A stretch of DNA of 20,443 nucleotides, taken from an uncultured Solobacterium sp. GTDB taxonomy: Bacteria > Bacillota_I > Bacilli_A > Erysipelotrichales > Erysipelotrichaceae. This document shows positions 12,581-20,380 of this stretch, one piece after another. The stretch covers positions 1 through 20,443 of the forward strand of contig URYK01000048.1 in the NCBI GenBank assembly GCA_900552125.1. The letters run 5' to 3'. The position numbers were made by a program, and so were the translations under genes. The first letter of the stretch is position 1; each line of letters starts with the position of its first letter. The notes beneath the pieces are model-generated. The model was not told where the DNA came from. It worked only from the letters and a program-made list of their open reading frames with translations, and made no database searches.

Positions 12581-13684
12581 ATGTTTGATCGATCTATTCA
12601 TTCATATTCCATCTTACAGCAGAATCAGCGTATTATTGCGATTAGTGATATACATGCTAATCTTCCTGTCTTTAAGAAATTACTTAAAAAGATATCTTAT
12701 GATTCCTCACATGATGAATTATTTCTTGTTGGCGATTTATTAGAAAAAGGAAAATATAACTTAGATACTTTACATTTTATCATGGAATTATCAAAGAATC
12801 CCCATGTACACCCTATGGCTGGCAACTGTGATATGGTCTGTCGAAATATTTTACATGACTATCGTCTAGATTTTCTAAAAGATATCCTCATGCAGAGAAA
12901 AAACAGTATCATTCATGAAATGGCTGATCAAATCGGTATAACCATTAAAGAAGATACTGATATGTATTATGTGAGTTCTGCTTTAAAGAAAGTATTTCTT
13001 AGGGAATTGACTTTTATCGACACCCTTCCCCATGTCATTGAAACTCCAAATTTTATATTTGCTCATGCTGGCATTCTTAATGAACATACATATGGAAATG
13101 ACATGCGTGACATCATGGTTCAAGATATGTTTCTAAATCATACCTCTTCCTTTAATAAATATCTAGTAGTTGGTCATCTTCCAGTAAGTGAATATAGGAA
13201 ACAAATCTGCTGTTTTAATCCTATTATTGATTCTAAACATAGAGTTATCGCAATTGATGGCGGTAATGTTGTGAAAGATTCTGGTCAATTAAATGCTTTA
13301 TTATTTGAAAAAGGAAAATTTCAATTTGTTTATAGTGATGGTTTACCTAAAGCTCAGATTAAAGAAACAAGCTATGTACAAAATCACGCACCTTTTTCAT
13401 TAACATGGCATGAAAGTGAAGTGAAAATCTTAAAGAAAGAAAAAGATGATTATTATTGTCATCATATTGCCAGTAAGCGTGATATTTGGATTCCTTCCTC
13501 TTTCATAGAAATAAAAAATGAGACTGCCTATGCTTACAATTATACAAATTTCCTATTACCTGTAAAAAAGAACGACTATGTTAAAATCGTATATGAAGGA
13601 AAACATCATGTCCTGGCAAAAAAACAGGGATTATTAGGCTGGATAGATAAACGAAATATAAAAAGAAACCGTGTATATGATTAA
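12581..13684 (+). CDS. Metallophosphoesterase with C-terminal SH3-like tail
   Basis: A 367-aa protein. The ATG at 12581 is chosen because AGGAGG lies 9 nt before it; the longer frame from 12527 starts inside the promoter. Calcineurin-like motifs are in order: SDIHAN (22-27), VGDLLEKG (50-57), GNCD (81-84), FAHAG (160-164) and VGHLP (197-201), then IDGG (225-228). This resembles the PPP / diadenosine-tetraphosphatase group, although GNCD replaces the usual GNH[DE]. Residues about 270-367 form an extra beta-rich tail with two SH3-like stretches, the last ending GLLGWIDKRNI. There is no signal peptide. The substrate is unknown: phosphoprotein or nucleotide. It is divergent from the XRE-TPR regulator. 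Confidence 0.87.
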   Translation: MFDRSIHSYSILQQNQRIIAISDIHANLPVFKKLLKKISYDSSHDELFLVGDLLEKGKYNLDTLHFIMELSKNPHVHPMAGNCDMVCRNILHDYRLDFLKDILMQRKNSIIHEMADQIGITIKEDTDMYYVSSALKKVFLRELTFIDTLPHVIETPNFIFAHAGILNEHTYGNDMRDIMVQDMFLNHTSSFNKYLVVGHLPVSEYRKQICCFNPIIDSKHRVIAIDGGNVVKDSGQLNALLFEKGKFQFVYSDGLPKAQIKETSYVQNHAPFSLTWHESEVKILKKEKDDYYCHHIASKRDIWIPSSFIEIKNETAYAYNYTNFLLPVKKNDYVKIVYEGKHHVLAKKQGLLGWIDKRNIKRNRVYD

Positions 13685-13710
13685 GACTAATACTCATGTA
13701 CACGGTTTTT
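13666..13710. terminator. Bidirectional terminator after the phosphoesterase
   Basis: AAACCGTGTATATG (13666-13679) pairs with CATGTACACGGTTT (13695-13708), with one U-G wobble and a 15-nt loop, followed by T. The left arm lies inside the last codons of the phosphoesterase gene. The minus strand also ends in a T-rich run, so it can serve the convergent SDR gene. Confidence 0.85.
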
Positions 13711-13714
13711 ATAA

Positions 13715-14518
13715 TTAATGTTTTTTATCAGCACTCATGTCTGCTAAATCTGCAAAAACTGGAGTTCCCATACCAAAGCCACCAGATACTGCAATGACTT
13801 GTCCTGTTGTAAAAGCTGATCCATCACTTGCAAAATACATTACTGCATCAGCAATTTCCTTTGGAGTCCCCATTCTTTTGATTGGAGTATGTCGCATAAA
13901 GAAAGTCTGAAATTCTTCTGACATATTATTTAATACCGCATCAGTAGCAGTTTGTCCAGGACATACCACATTCACACGAATGTTATTTCTTGCTTCCTGT
14001 AAAGCAATATTTTTACTTAAATATATAATTGCATCTTTACTAGTCGCATAGCCAATACGTGCAACATCAGGAATTAGACCACCAATGGATGAAATATTAA
14101 TGATACTTCCTCCTCTCTGTTTTCTCATATAAGGAAGAACGGCCTGTGTACTTAAAAATACACTTGCTAAATTCATATCAACTGTTTCAATAAAATCTTC
14201 ATACTTAGTATTTGCGATATCCAAATCAGTCTTAGGATTAGATGTACCAAAATTATTAACTAATACATCTACTCTTCCTTCTGCTTGAATTACTTCTTCG
14301 ACCATTGATTTATATGTTTCTTTTTTAGAAGCATCATTATAAACATACTTTACACAATATCCTTGATTATTTAATTCCTCAGCTTTTTCTTTTGCTAGCT
14401 CTAAATTTCTAGCAGCCATATATACGATTGCACCTTCTTTAGCAGCTTCTTCTACAATAGCATATCCTATGCCACGTGTTGATGCTGTTACAATTACTAC
14501 TTTATCTTTTAATCTCAT
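13715..14518 (-). CDS. hdhA: SDR, probable 7-alpha-hydroxysteroid dehydrogenase
   Basis: A 267-aa short-chain dehydrogenase. The ATG at 14516-14518 is chosen because AAAGGTG lies before it. The nucleotide site is TASTRGIG (11-18) with AAR (Arg37). STRGIG plus this arginine matches NADP-dependent clostridial 7-alpha-HSDHs. The catalytic residues are Ser143 or Ser144 (NISSIGG), Tyr157 and Lys161 (YATSK); NNFG (88-91) is the core motif. From memory, similarity to Clostridium sordellii/absonum 7-alpha-HSDH runs the whole length, including PDVARIGYATSK and the GGFGMGTP C-terminus. The expected reaction is reversible oxidation of the 7-alpha-hydroxyl of bile acids such as cholate. The family (SDR) is certain; the substrate is inferred, and another 3-oxoacyl or steroid substrate remains possible. 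Confidence 0.8.
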   Translation of the reverse strand: MRLKDKVVIVTASTRGIGYAIVEEAAKEGAIVYMAARNLELAKEKAEELNNQGYCVKYVYNDASKKETYKSMVEEVIQAEGRVDVLVNNFGTSNPKTDLDIANTKYEDFIETVDMNLASVFLSTQAVLPYMRKQRGGSIINISSIGGLIPDVARIGYATSKDAIIYLSKNIALQEARNNIRVNVVCPGQTATDAVLNNMSEEFQTFFMRHTPIKRMGTPKEIADAVMYFASDGSAFTTGQVIAVSGGFGMGTPVFADLADMSADKKH

Positions 14519-14533
14519 ATTTGTCACACCTTT

Positions 14534-14557
14534 CTTATTCATTGTACATCGAATAAG
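14534..14557 (-). promoter_or_regulatory. Palindrome in the leader of the SDR gene
   Basis: CTTATTC (14534-14540) and GAATAAG (14551-14557) flank a 10-nt centre containing the palindrome TGTACA. It lies 15 nt upstream of the SDR ATG and has the dimensions of a dimeric repressor operator. I could not identify a convincing -35/-10 pair for this gene upstream of it. Confidence 0.4.
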
Positions 14558-14662
14558 CAAAAAAAGATATCACAATGCTTTATTATTTAAAAAGTCGCAA
14601 CATTCTAACAAAATCGAGAACTCAAAAATATGATTAGATATCTATAATTCATTTCTTTTTTT

Positions 14663-14671
14663 TGATACAAT
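14663..14671 (+). promoter_or_regulatory. Extended -10 promoter of the aldo/keto reductase gene
   Basis: TGATACAAT (TACAAT at 14666-14671) lies 29 nt before the ATG. There is no good -35, but a T-rich stretch precedes it. The 10-bp palindrome TAGATATCTA (14635-14644) lies just upstream. Confidence 0.45.
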
Positions 14672-14700
14672 ATTTATATAAAATATAAAGGAGGAACAAT

Positions 14701-15621
14701 ATGAATTACATTAAATTACCACATACTGATCTAAAAGCTTCACAAATAGCTTTAGGATGCATGCGTATTGCGAACAAAAGTATTGATGAAGTAGAAACAC
14801 TAGTTAAATATGCAATAGATAACGGTATTAATTTTTTTGACCATGCTGATATTTATGGTGCTGGAAAATCAGAAGAATTATTTGGTGAAGTTTTAAAGAA
14901 AAATCCTGAACTAAGAGACAAAATGATCATTCAAACAAAATGCGGCATCGTATCTGGAAAACGTTATGATTTTTCTAAAGAACACATCTTACAAAGTGTT
15001 AATGGTTCATTAGAACGATTACAGACTGATCATGTTGAAATCTTATTATTACACCGTCCTGATGCATTATGCGACCCTAAAGAAGTCGCAGAGGCTTTTG
15101 ATGAATTATATGATACTGGAAAAGTTAAATATTTCGGAGTATCGAATCATACACCGCTTCAAATCAAACTTCTTCAAAAATATACAAAACATCCTGTCAT
15201 TGCGAATCAATTACAGCTTTCCATTATCCATTCAGTTATGATAGATTCTGGTTTAAATATGAATATGGTAGAAAGTCTAGCACAAGATAAAGATGGCGGG
15301 GTATTAGATTTCTGTCGATTAAACGATATTACAATTCAAGCATGGAGCATTGTTCAGGCATCATGGGAAGATGGAACCTTTTTAGATAATCCAAAATACC
15401 AGAAATTAAATGATAAACTTCAAGAGCTTGCGGATAAGTATAATACTACAAAATCAACAATTGCTACTGCATGGATCTTGCGGCATCCTGCTCAAATACA
15501 GGCAATTGCTGGTACTACCTCCTGTACTCATTTACAGGAAAACATCAATGCCTGTGATATTAAATTAACCAGACAGGAATGGTATGACTTATATCTAGCT
15601 GGTGAAAAAGTATTACCATAA
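14701..15621 (+). CDS. Aldo/keto reductase
   Basis: A 306-aa cytosolic NAD(P)H-dependent reductase with the (beta/alpha)8 fold, of the YdhF-like group. The catalytic tetrad is Asp47 and Tyr52 in FFDHADIYG, Lys80 in IIQTKCG and His118 in LLLHRPD. KYFGVSNH and the C-terminal AIAGTTSCTHLQEN region, which binds the cofactor phosphate, are also typical. AAAGGAGG precedes the ATG. It is divergent from the steroid-dehydrogenase-like SDR, sharing a 182-nt intergenic region. The two may act on related carbonyl compounds, but the physiological substrate is unknown. Confidence 0.93.
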   Translation: MNYIKLPHTDLKASQIALGCMRIANKSIDEVETLVKYAIDNGINFFDHADIYGAGKSEELFGEVLKKNPELRDKMIIQTKCGIVSGKRYDFSKEHILQSVNGSLERLQTDHVEILLLHRPDALCDPKEVAEAFDELYDTGKVKYFGVSNHTPLQIKLLQKYTKHPVIANQLQLSIIHSVMIDSGLNMNMVESLAQDKDGGVLDFCRLNDITIQAWSIVQASWEDGTFLDNPKYQKLNDKLQELADKYNTTKSTIATAWILRHPAQIQAIAGTTSCTHLQENINACDIKLTRQEWYDLYLAGEKVLP

Positions 15622-15638
15622 TACTATAATCATTAAAT

Positions 15639-15676
15639 AACTCTGTAAATTGGTACAAAACCTTTTACAGAGTTTT
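15639..15676 (+). terminator. Terminator of the aldo/keto reductase gene
   Basis: AACTCTGTAAA (15639-15649) pairs perfectly with TTTACAGAGTT (15664-15674) around a 14-nt loop, followed by TT. It lies 17 nt after the stop. The convergent gene ends 29 nt further on and may use the same stem. Confidence 0.75.
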
Positions 15677-15704
15677 ATTAAATTTATACTTAACGATATA
15701 ATGA

Positions 15705-16733
15705 TTATTTAATTAAATTTTCAAAAAGTTTAATTATCTCTTCCACTTCTTTTCCATCAGTTGCCCATGAAGTCACAAAACGGACAATCGTATGTGTTTC
15801 ATCATAAGGTTCCCATATCTGATAGTCGATATATTCACTAAGTTTTTCCAACATTTCATTAGGAAGAACTGGAAATATCTGATTCGTTGATGTTTTAATG
15901 AAGAAGGATATTCCTAATTCCTCTAGTCTGCTCTGCATTTTCTGCGCTAATTTATTGGCATGATCGGCTAACTCTAAATATACATTATCTTTCATTAATT
16001 CCGCAAACTGTACGCCTATTAGCCAGCCCTTTGCAAGCATACCACCTCTTTGTTTGATCATATAACGAAAATCAGATTTTAATTTATCAGAAACTATTAC
16101 TATTGCTTCCCCAAATAATGCGCCATTTTTTGTTCCGCCAATATAGAAGACATCGCAATAAGTACATAAATCTTCAAATCTTAGATCATTTTCACTAGAT
16201 GTTAAAGCTGCGCCTAAACGAGCACCGTCCATGAATAAATATAGTTTATATTCATCACATACTTTACGAATCTCTTCTAATTCCTTTTTTGTATAAATCG
16301 TGCCAATCTCTGTCGCATTAGAAATATATACCATTTTAGGTTTTACCATGTGTTCATCTGTATGTATTTTAACTGCCTGATGAATTCCATCAGGTGTAAT
16401 TTTTCCATCTTTTCCTTTAACCACAATAACTTTATGTCCAGTAGCTTCAATAGCTCCTGATTCATGTACGTTAATATGTCCACTATCTACTGTAATCACA
16501 GCTTCAAATGGTCGTAACGCTGATGAAATAACAGTAAGATTGGTTTGTGTTCCTCCAACAAGAAAATGGATATCACATTCATCATTCTTTAACTTTTGAT
16601 GAACTCTTTTTTTGGCCTCTTTACAGATTTCGTCTTCTCCATATCCTAGATGCTGTTTCTTATTTTCTTCACTTAACCGTTTTAAAATTTCTGGATAAGC
16701 TCCTTCACTATAATCATTTCTAAAACTATACAT
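15705..16733 (-). CDS. Threonine aldolase-family PLP enzyme
   Basis: A 342-aa fold-type I PLP enzyme, most similar to low-specificity L-threonine aldolases, which cleave threonine or allo-threonine to glycine and acetaldehyde. Three ATG codons follow each other at 16731-16739. AGAGGT directly abuts the first, so the third (MYSFRNDYSEG) has proper spacing and is chosen. FRNDYSEGAYPEI is the conserved N-terminus. Asp169 in FMDGARLG contacts the PLP ring, and Lys202 in YIGGTKNGALFGEA should form the Schiff base. It sits alone with its own promoter. Related beta-eliminating lyases cannot be fully excluded. Confidence 0.9.
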   Translation of the reverse strand: MYSFRNDYSEGAYPEILKRLSEENKKQHLGYGEDEICKEAKKRVHQKLKNDECDIHFLVGGTQTNLTVISSALRPFEAVITVDSGHINVHESGAIEATGHKVIVVKGKDGKITPDGIHQAVKIHTDEHMVKPKMVYISNATEIGTIYTKKELEEIRKVCDEYKLYLFMDGARLGAALTSSENDLRFEDLCTYCDVFYIGGTKNGALFGEAIVIVSDKLKSDFRYMIKQRGGMLAKGWLIGVQFAELMKDNVYLELADHANKLAQKMQSRLEELGISFFIKTSTNQIFPVLPNEMLEKLSEYIDYQIWEPYDETHTIVRFVTSWATDGKEVEEIIKLFENLIK

Positions 16734-16759
16734 CATCATACCTCTTTTCTATGTACATT

Positions 16760-16788
16760 ATTATAGTACAAACAAAAGAATATGAAAA
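16760..16788 (-). promoter_or_regulatory. Promoter of the threonine aldolase gene
   Basis: Minus-strand TTTTCA (16783-16788), 17-nt spacer, TATAAT (16760-16765), 26 nt before the chosen ATG. The -35 overlaps one arm of the inverted repeat at 16784-16823. Confidence 0.65.
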
Positions 16789-16823
16789 GATGGCTGGATA
16801 CTCATTGTCCATGCCATCTTTTC
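16784..16823. repeat. 11-bp inverted repeat overlapping a promoter
   Basis: GAAAAGATGGC (16784-16794) and GCCATCTTTTC (16813-16823) are perfect arms. An inner TGGA/TCCA pair extends the stem with a one-base bulge. No gene ends close by, so it is not an obvious terminator. It overlaps the -35 of the threonine aldolase promoter and could be an operator, or a stem in readthrough RNA. Confidence 0.6.
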
Positions 16824-17045
16824 TAGGTATCATCATTGAGTTTTGATATAAAGGTACTATGTTTATTTAGGGGATTTGGTTTACCTGATAATACCTATTG
16901 CCTCTGATTACAATAATCTCATCAATCATTTGATTTCCACTATTCATACAAAGGCTTTACATCTCATAAAAGAGATTTCATATGCATATATTATATAATC
17001 CTTTAAACAAATACAATAGATATGGAATAATATACTTAAAAATGG
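16824..17045. other. Intergenic stretch without a gene
   Basis: With the promoter and inverted repeat next to it, the gap between the threonine aldolase and CoA-transferase genes exceeds 300 bases. I see no ORF with a ribosome binding site and no known RNA here. A short ATCTC/GAGAT hairpin lies near 16964-16979. The sequence is plain AT-rich spacer. Confidence 0.5.
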
Positions 17046-17070
17046 AAAAAATGGGATATCTCCCATTTTT
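17046..17070. terminator. Terminator of the hbd-crt-CoA-transferase operon
   Basis: AAAAATGGGA (17047-17056) pairs with TCCCATTTTT (17061-17070) around the loop TATC. On the minus strand the stem ends in six T. Its upstream arm overlaps the stop codon of the CoA-transferase gene (17069-17071). Confidence 0.88.
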
Positions 17071-18613
17071 ATTTTAATCCCATTAATTCATCACGGAATA
17101 GACGTTCATCCATTAATTTTAAGTTCTCTGCAATAGCAGGTTTAAATTCCATTTGACCTAGTACATCTTTTTCTAAGTCAACACCAGGTGCAATTTCTGT
17201 TAAAGTTAATGTACCATCAATTAATTCAAATACAGCACGTTCTGTAACATATAGTACTTTCTGGCCGGTTTCTGCCGCAAATTCTGCAGAGAATGTAATC
17301 TGTTCAACTGCATTTTTGAATTTCTTGATTTTCCCTTCCTGTAGAATATGAAGTTTTCCATCTTTGACTTCAACTTTCAATCCACTTGCGGTAAATGTCC
17401 CACAATATACTACAACCGGAGCTGTCTGTGTGATGTTGATGAATCCGCCACAGCCTGCAATTTTAGGACCAAAACGGCTTACATTAATGTTTCCTTTATA
17501 ATCACATTCTGCAAGTCCTAAGAATGCCTGATCCAATCCTCCTCCATCATAGAAGTCAAACTGATAAGGCTGATCAATAATAGCATCTGGATTTGTACAA
17601 GTACCGAATGCTGTACCAGCATTTGGTACACCACCAATACCGCCAGCTTCTACTGTTAATTTCAATCCCGGAAGACCTTCTTCATTTGCAACATTAGCAA
17701 TACCTTCTGGCATACCGATTCCTAAATTAATGATTGCGTTAGGATCTAGTTCCATCGCAGCACGACGGCAAATGACTTTACGCTGATCTAATTTCATAGG
17801 TGGAATAGAATCTACCGGAATTTTGATTTCGCCATTTAATGAAGGATTGTATGGATCTGCATATGTCTGCCAATGATTTTCTGGACGTGATATCACAATA
17901 CCATCTACATAGATTCCAGGGATTTTTACTTTACGAGGATCTAATGTTCCATTCTGAACAACTTTTTCAACTTGTAATAATACAATTCCACCAGAATTCT
18001 TAGCTGCCTGTGCAATGGATAAGGAATCTAGTGTTGCGGCTTCTTTATCCATGGTCGCATTACCATTTTCATCACAATATGTAGCACGAATTAGAGCTAC
18101 ATTAACTGGGAATGATTTATAACGAAGCCATTCTTCTCCATCAATATGCATAAGTTCTACTAAATCATCTTTAGAACGCTCATTCATTTTTGCTCCCTCA
18201 ATACGAGGATCCACAAATGTTTTTAAACCGATTTTTGTAATAGTACCTGGACGATGTCCTGCAATATCACGGAACATTAAAGAAATTGTACCAAGAGGAA
18301 GATTATATCCTTCCACTTTATTTTCAAAAACCATTTTTTGTAGTTTAGGAATAAGTCCCCAATGTCCACCGATGATTCTTTTCAATAAGCCTTCATGACC
18401 TAATTTATTTAAGCCTAGCTTATCTGTTCCATCACCAATTCCAGCTGAAAACATAATTGTCAGATCTCTTGGATGACCGCTTTTAAGGAATGATTCTTCA
18501 ATTCCAACAGAGAATTCCTGAGGGTGACCAGATCCAATAAATCCACCAATTCCAACAGTTGCTCCATCTGGAATCATAGATACTGCCTGTTCTAGACTTA
18601 TAACTTTACTCAA
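17069..18613 (-). CDS. Acetate/propionate CoA-transferase, fused alpha-beta form
   Basis: A 514-aa family I CoA-transferase in which both subunits are joined, as in propionate CoA-transferase (Pct) and YdiF. The alpha part has GATVGIGGFIGSGHP (17-31). The beta part has NLGIGMPEGIA (296-306) and the catalytic glutamate Glu322 in VEAGGIGG. It moves CoA between short acyl groups such as butyrate, propionate, acetate or lactate. The start is TTG at 18611-18613, with AAAGGAGG 9 nt before it and no in-frame ATG nearby. It is the third gene after hbd and crotonase, so release of butyrate from butyryl-CoA with acetate as acceptor is a likely role. Lactate activation is an alternative. Confidence 0.92.
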   Translation of the reverse strand: MSKVISLEQAVSMIPDGATVGIGGFIGSGHPQEFSVGIEESFLKSGHPRDLTIMFSAGIGDGTDKLGLNKLGHEGLLKRIIGGHWGLIPKLQKMVFENKVEGYNLPLGTISLMFRDIAGHRPGTITKIGLKTFVDPRIEGAKMNERSKDDLVELMHIDGEEWLRYKSFPVNVALIRATYCDENGNATMDKEAATLDSLSIAQAAKNSGGIVLLQVEKVVQNGTLDPRKVKIPGIYVDGIVISRPENHWQTYADPYNPSLNGEIKIPVDSIPPMKLDQRKVICRRAAMELDPNAIINLGIGMPEGIANVANEEGLPGLKLTVEAGGIGGVPNAGTAFGTCTNPDAIIDQPYQFDFYDGGGLDQAFLGLAECDYKGNINVSRFGPKIAGCGGFINITQTAPVVVYCGTFTASGLKVEVKDGKLHILQEGKIKKFKNAVEQITFSAEFAAETGQKVLYVTERAVFELIDGTLTLTEIAPGVDLEKDVLGQMEFKPAIAENLKLMDERLFRDELMGLK

Positions 18614-18633
18614 AATGAATTACCTCCTTTTAC

Positions 18634-18656
18634 ATCACATCTACAATTAATGTGAT
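18634..18656 (-). other. Intercistronic hairpin before the CoA-transferase gene
   Basis: On the minus strand ATCACAT-N9-ATGTGAT forms a 7-bp stem in the 57-nt gap between crotonase and the CoA-transferase, 6 nt before the AAAGGAGG site. It has no T-run, so it is not a terminator. It might protect or modulate translation of the downstream message (inference). Confidence 0.45.
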
Positions 18657-18670
18657 ATTATGAAACAAAC

Positions 18671-19450
18671 TTATTTATTAGAGAATTGTTTATCTTTTGT
18701 TTTTTCTAAGAAGCAAGTCATTCCATATGTCTGATCTTCTGTTGCAAAACAATTAGAGAACTCTTCTACTTCAATGGCAATACCACCATCAATGTCTGTC
18801 TGAAGACCGTTGTTAATAGCTTTTTTAGCATAAGCTACTGCAATTGGCGCATTTTTTGCGATTCCATTTGCCATTTTCATAACAGCAGGCATCAATTCTT
18901 CTGCAGGAACTACATTATTTACTAGACCAATTGCATATGCACGATCAGCTTTAATATTTCTTGCAGTATAAATCATTTCTTTTGCAATACCAGCTCCTAC
19001 TAAACGAGCAAGACGCTGTGTTCCACCAAATCCAGGAGTAATTCCTAAACCAACTTCTGGCTGTCCAAATACAGCATTTTCACTAGCAACACGAATATCA
19101 CAACTCATAGCTAATTCACATCCTCCACCTAATGCAAAGCCATTTACAGCTGCAATAACTGGACAACGGAATGTTTCAATCTTACGGAATACTTCATTAC
19201 CGAATTTACCATAAGTAGCTGCTTCTTCTACAGTTTTATCTTTCATTTCTGCAATATCTGCTCCTGCAACAAATGATTTTTCACCAGCACCAGTAATAAC
19301 TAATGCATATACATCTTTATTAGCATCAACTTCGTCTAAAGCTGCATTTAATTCAGTTAAAACCTGAGTACTTAAAGCATTTAATGCTTTTGGACGATTA
19401 ATTGTAATTGTTGCGACATGGCCTTCATAGTTTACTAAAATTGTTTCCAT
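18671..19450 (-). CDS. crt: Crotonase (3-hydroxybutyryl-CoA dehydratase)
   Basis: A 259-aa enoyl-CoA hydratase that dehydrates 3-hydroxybutyryl-CoA to crotonyl-CoA. The ATG at 19448-19450 gives the usual family length and lies 9 nt after AAAGGA; in-frame starts upstream add only non-conserved residues. Oxyanion-hole residues are in FVAGADI (60-66) and ALGGGCELAM (106-115). The catalytic glutamates are Glu112 and Glu132 (GQPEVGLG), 20 apart as in the family. The context, directly after hbd and before a CoA-transferase, supports the butyrate-type role over fatty-acid degradation. A terminator-like hairpin lies just upstream. Confidence 0.95.
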   Translation of the reverse strand: METILVNYEGHVATITINRPKALNALSTQVLTELNAALDEVDANKDVYALVITGAGEKSFVAGADIAEMKDKTVEEAATYGKFGNEVFRKIETFRCPVIAAVNGFALGGGCELAMSCDIRVASENAVFGQPEVGLGITPGFGGTQRLARLVGAGIAKEMIYTARNIKADRAYAIGLVNNVVPAEELMPAVMKMANGIAKNAPIAVAYAKKAINNGLQTDIDGGIAIEVEEFSNCFATEDQTYGMTCFLEKTKDKQFSNK

Positions 19451-19471
19451 TATATTCATTCCTTTCTTCTT

Positions 19472-19525
19472 AAAAAAGTGAATCCACAATTTCAATGGAG
19501 TGCATGTGAAATCATAGATTCACTT
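19472..19525 (-). terminator. Intra-operon terminator-like hairpin between hbd and crt
   Basis: On the minus strand AAGTGAATC pairs with GATTCACTT (19517-19525 and 19476-19484), with an inner ATTTCA/TGAAAT stem (19507-19512 and 19489-19494) and a 12-nt loop. Six T (19472-19477) follow, the first two inside the stem. It lies 15 nt after the hbd stop and 21 nt before the crt ATG. It likely causes partial termination or serves as a processing site that sets the hbd to crt ratio. Confidence 0.65.
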
Positions 19526-19540
19526 ATGTGATCTTATTAA

Positions 19541-20380
19541 TTATTTAGAATAATCGTAGAATCCTACACCTGATTTTTGACCTAATTTACCGCCACGAAC
19601 CATTTTACGGATTAATGTACAGCAACGATATTTAGAGTCTTTTGTTTCATTGTATAATACATCCATGATAGCTTCAACGATATCTAGACCAATCAAATCA
19701 CCTAAAGCAAGAGGTCCCATAGGGTGATTTGCACCTAATTTCATAGCTGTATCAATATCTTCAGCAGAAGCAATACCTTCCTGTAAGATGAATGCAGCTT
19801 CATTGATCATAGGTACTAAGATACGGTTAACAACAAATCCTGGACCTTCTGCAACTTCTACAGGAGTTTTTCCAAGAGATTTAGAGATTTCAAGAATTTC
19901 TTCTTTTACTTCAACTGGTGTATTAATTCCAGAAATAACTTCTACTAATTTCATACGATCAGCTGGGTTAAAGAAATGCATACCGATTACATTATGTTTA
20001 ATACCAGTTGCAATTTCAGTAATTGATAATGAAGAAGTATTTGTACCGAAGATACAAGAATCTTTACAGATTTCATCTAACTGTTTGAATAAATCTTTTT
20101 TAACTTCCATTTTTTCAAGAACAGCTTCTACGATTAGATCGCAATCAGCTAAATCTTTGTATTCTCCAGCTTTTAAGTTTCCTTTAACTTCATCAGCTTT
20201 TTCAGCAGTCATTTTTTCTCTAGAAACTAGTTTATCTAATTTCTTAGCGATTTTATCAATTCCGCCTTGTGCCCATTCAATTTTAATGTCACATACTGTT
20301 ACATCGTATCCGTTAGAAGCGAATGCGTTTGCGATGCCTTGCCCCATTGTTCCAGCACCAATTACACCAACTTTTTTCAT
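19541..20380 (-). CDS. hbd: 3-hydroxybutyryl-CoA dehydrogenase
   Basis: A 279-aa NAD(P)-dependent enzyme reducing acetoacetyl-CoA to 3-hydroxybutyryl-CoA. The Rossmann motif is GAGTMGQGIA (8-17). The catalytic residues are Ser117 (NTSSLS), His135 and Glu147 (GMHFFNPADRMKLVEVI), and Asn185 (GFVVNR). The C-terminal dimerisation domain includes NHPMGPLALGDLIGLD. The length fits the clostridial Hbd family of about 282 aa. AAGGAGA precedes the ATG. It is the first gene of the visible operon with crt and a CoA-transferase; thiolase and bcd-etf genes are not in the window and may lie further upstream. Confidence 0.96.
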   Translation of the reverse strand: MKKVGVIGAGTMGQGIANAFASNGYDVTVCDIKIEWAQGGIDKIAKKLDKLVSREKMTAEKADEVKGNLKAGEYKDLADCDLIVEAVLEKMEVKKDLFKQLDEICKDSCIFGTNTSSLSITEIATGIKHNVIGMHFFNPADRMKLVEVISGINTPVEVKEEILEISKSLGKTPVEVAEGPGFVVNRILVPMINEAAFILQEGIASAEDIDTAMKLGANHPMGPLALGDLIGLDIVEAIMDVLYNETKDSKYRCCTLIRKMVRGGKLGQKSGVGFYDYSK

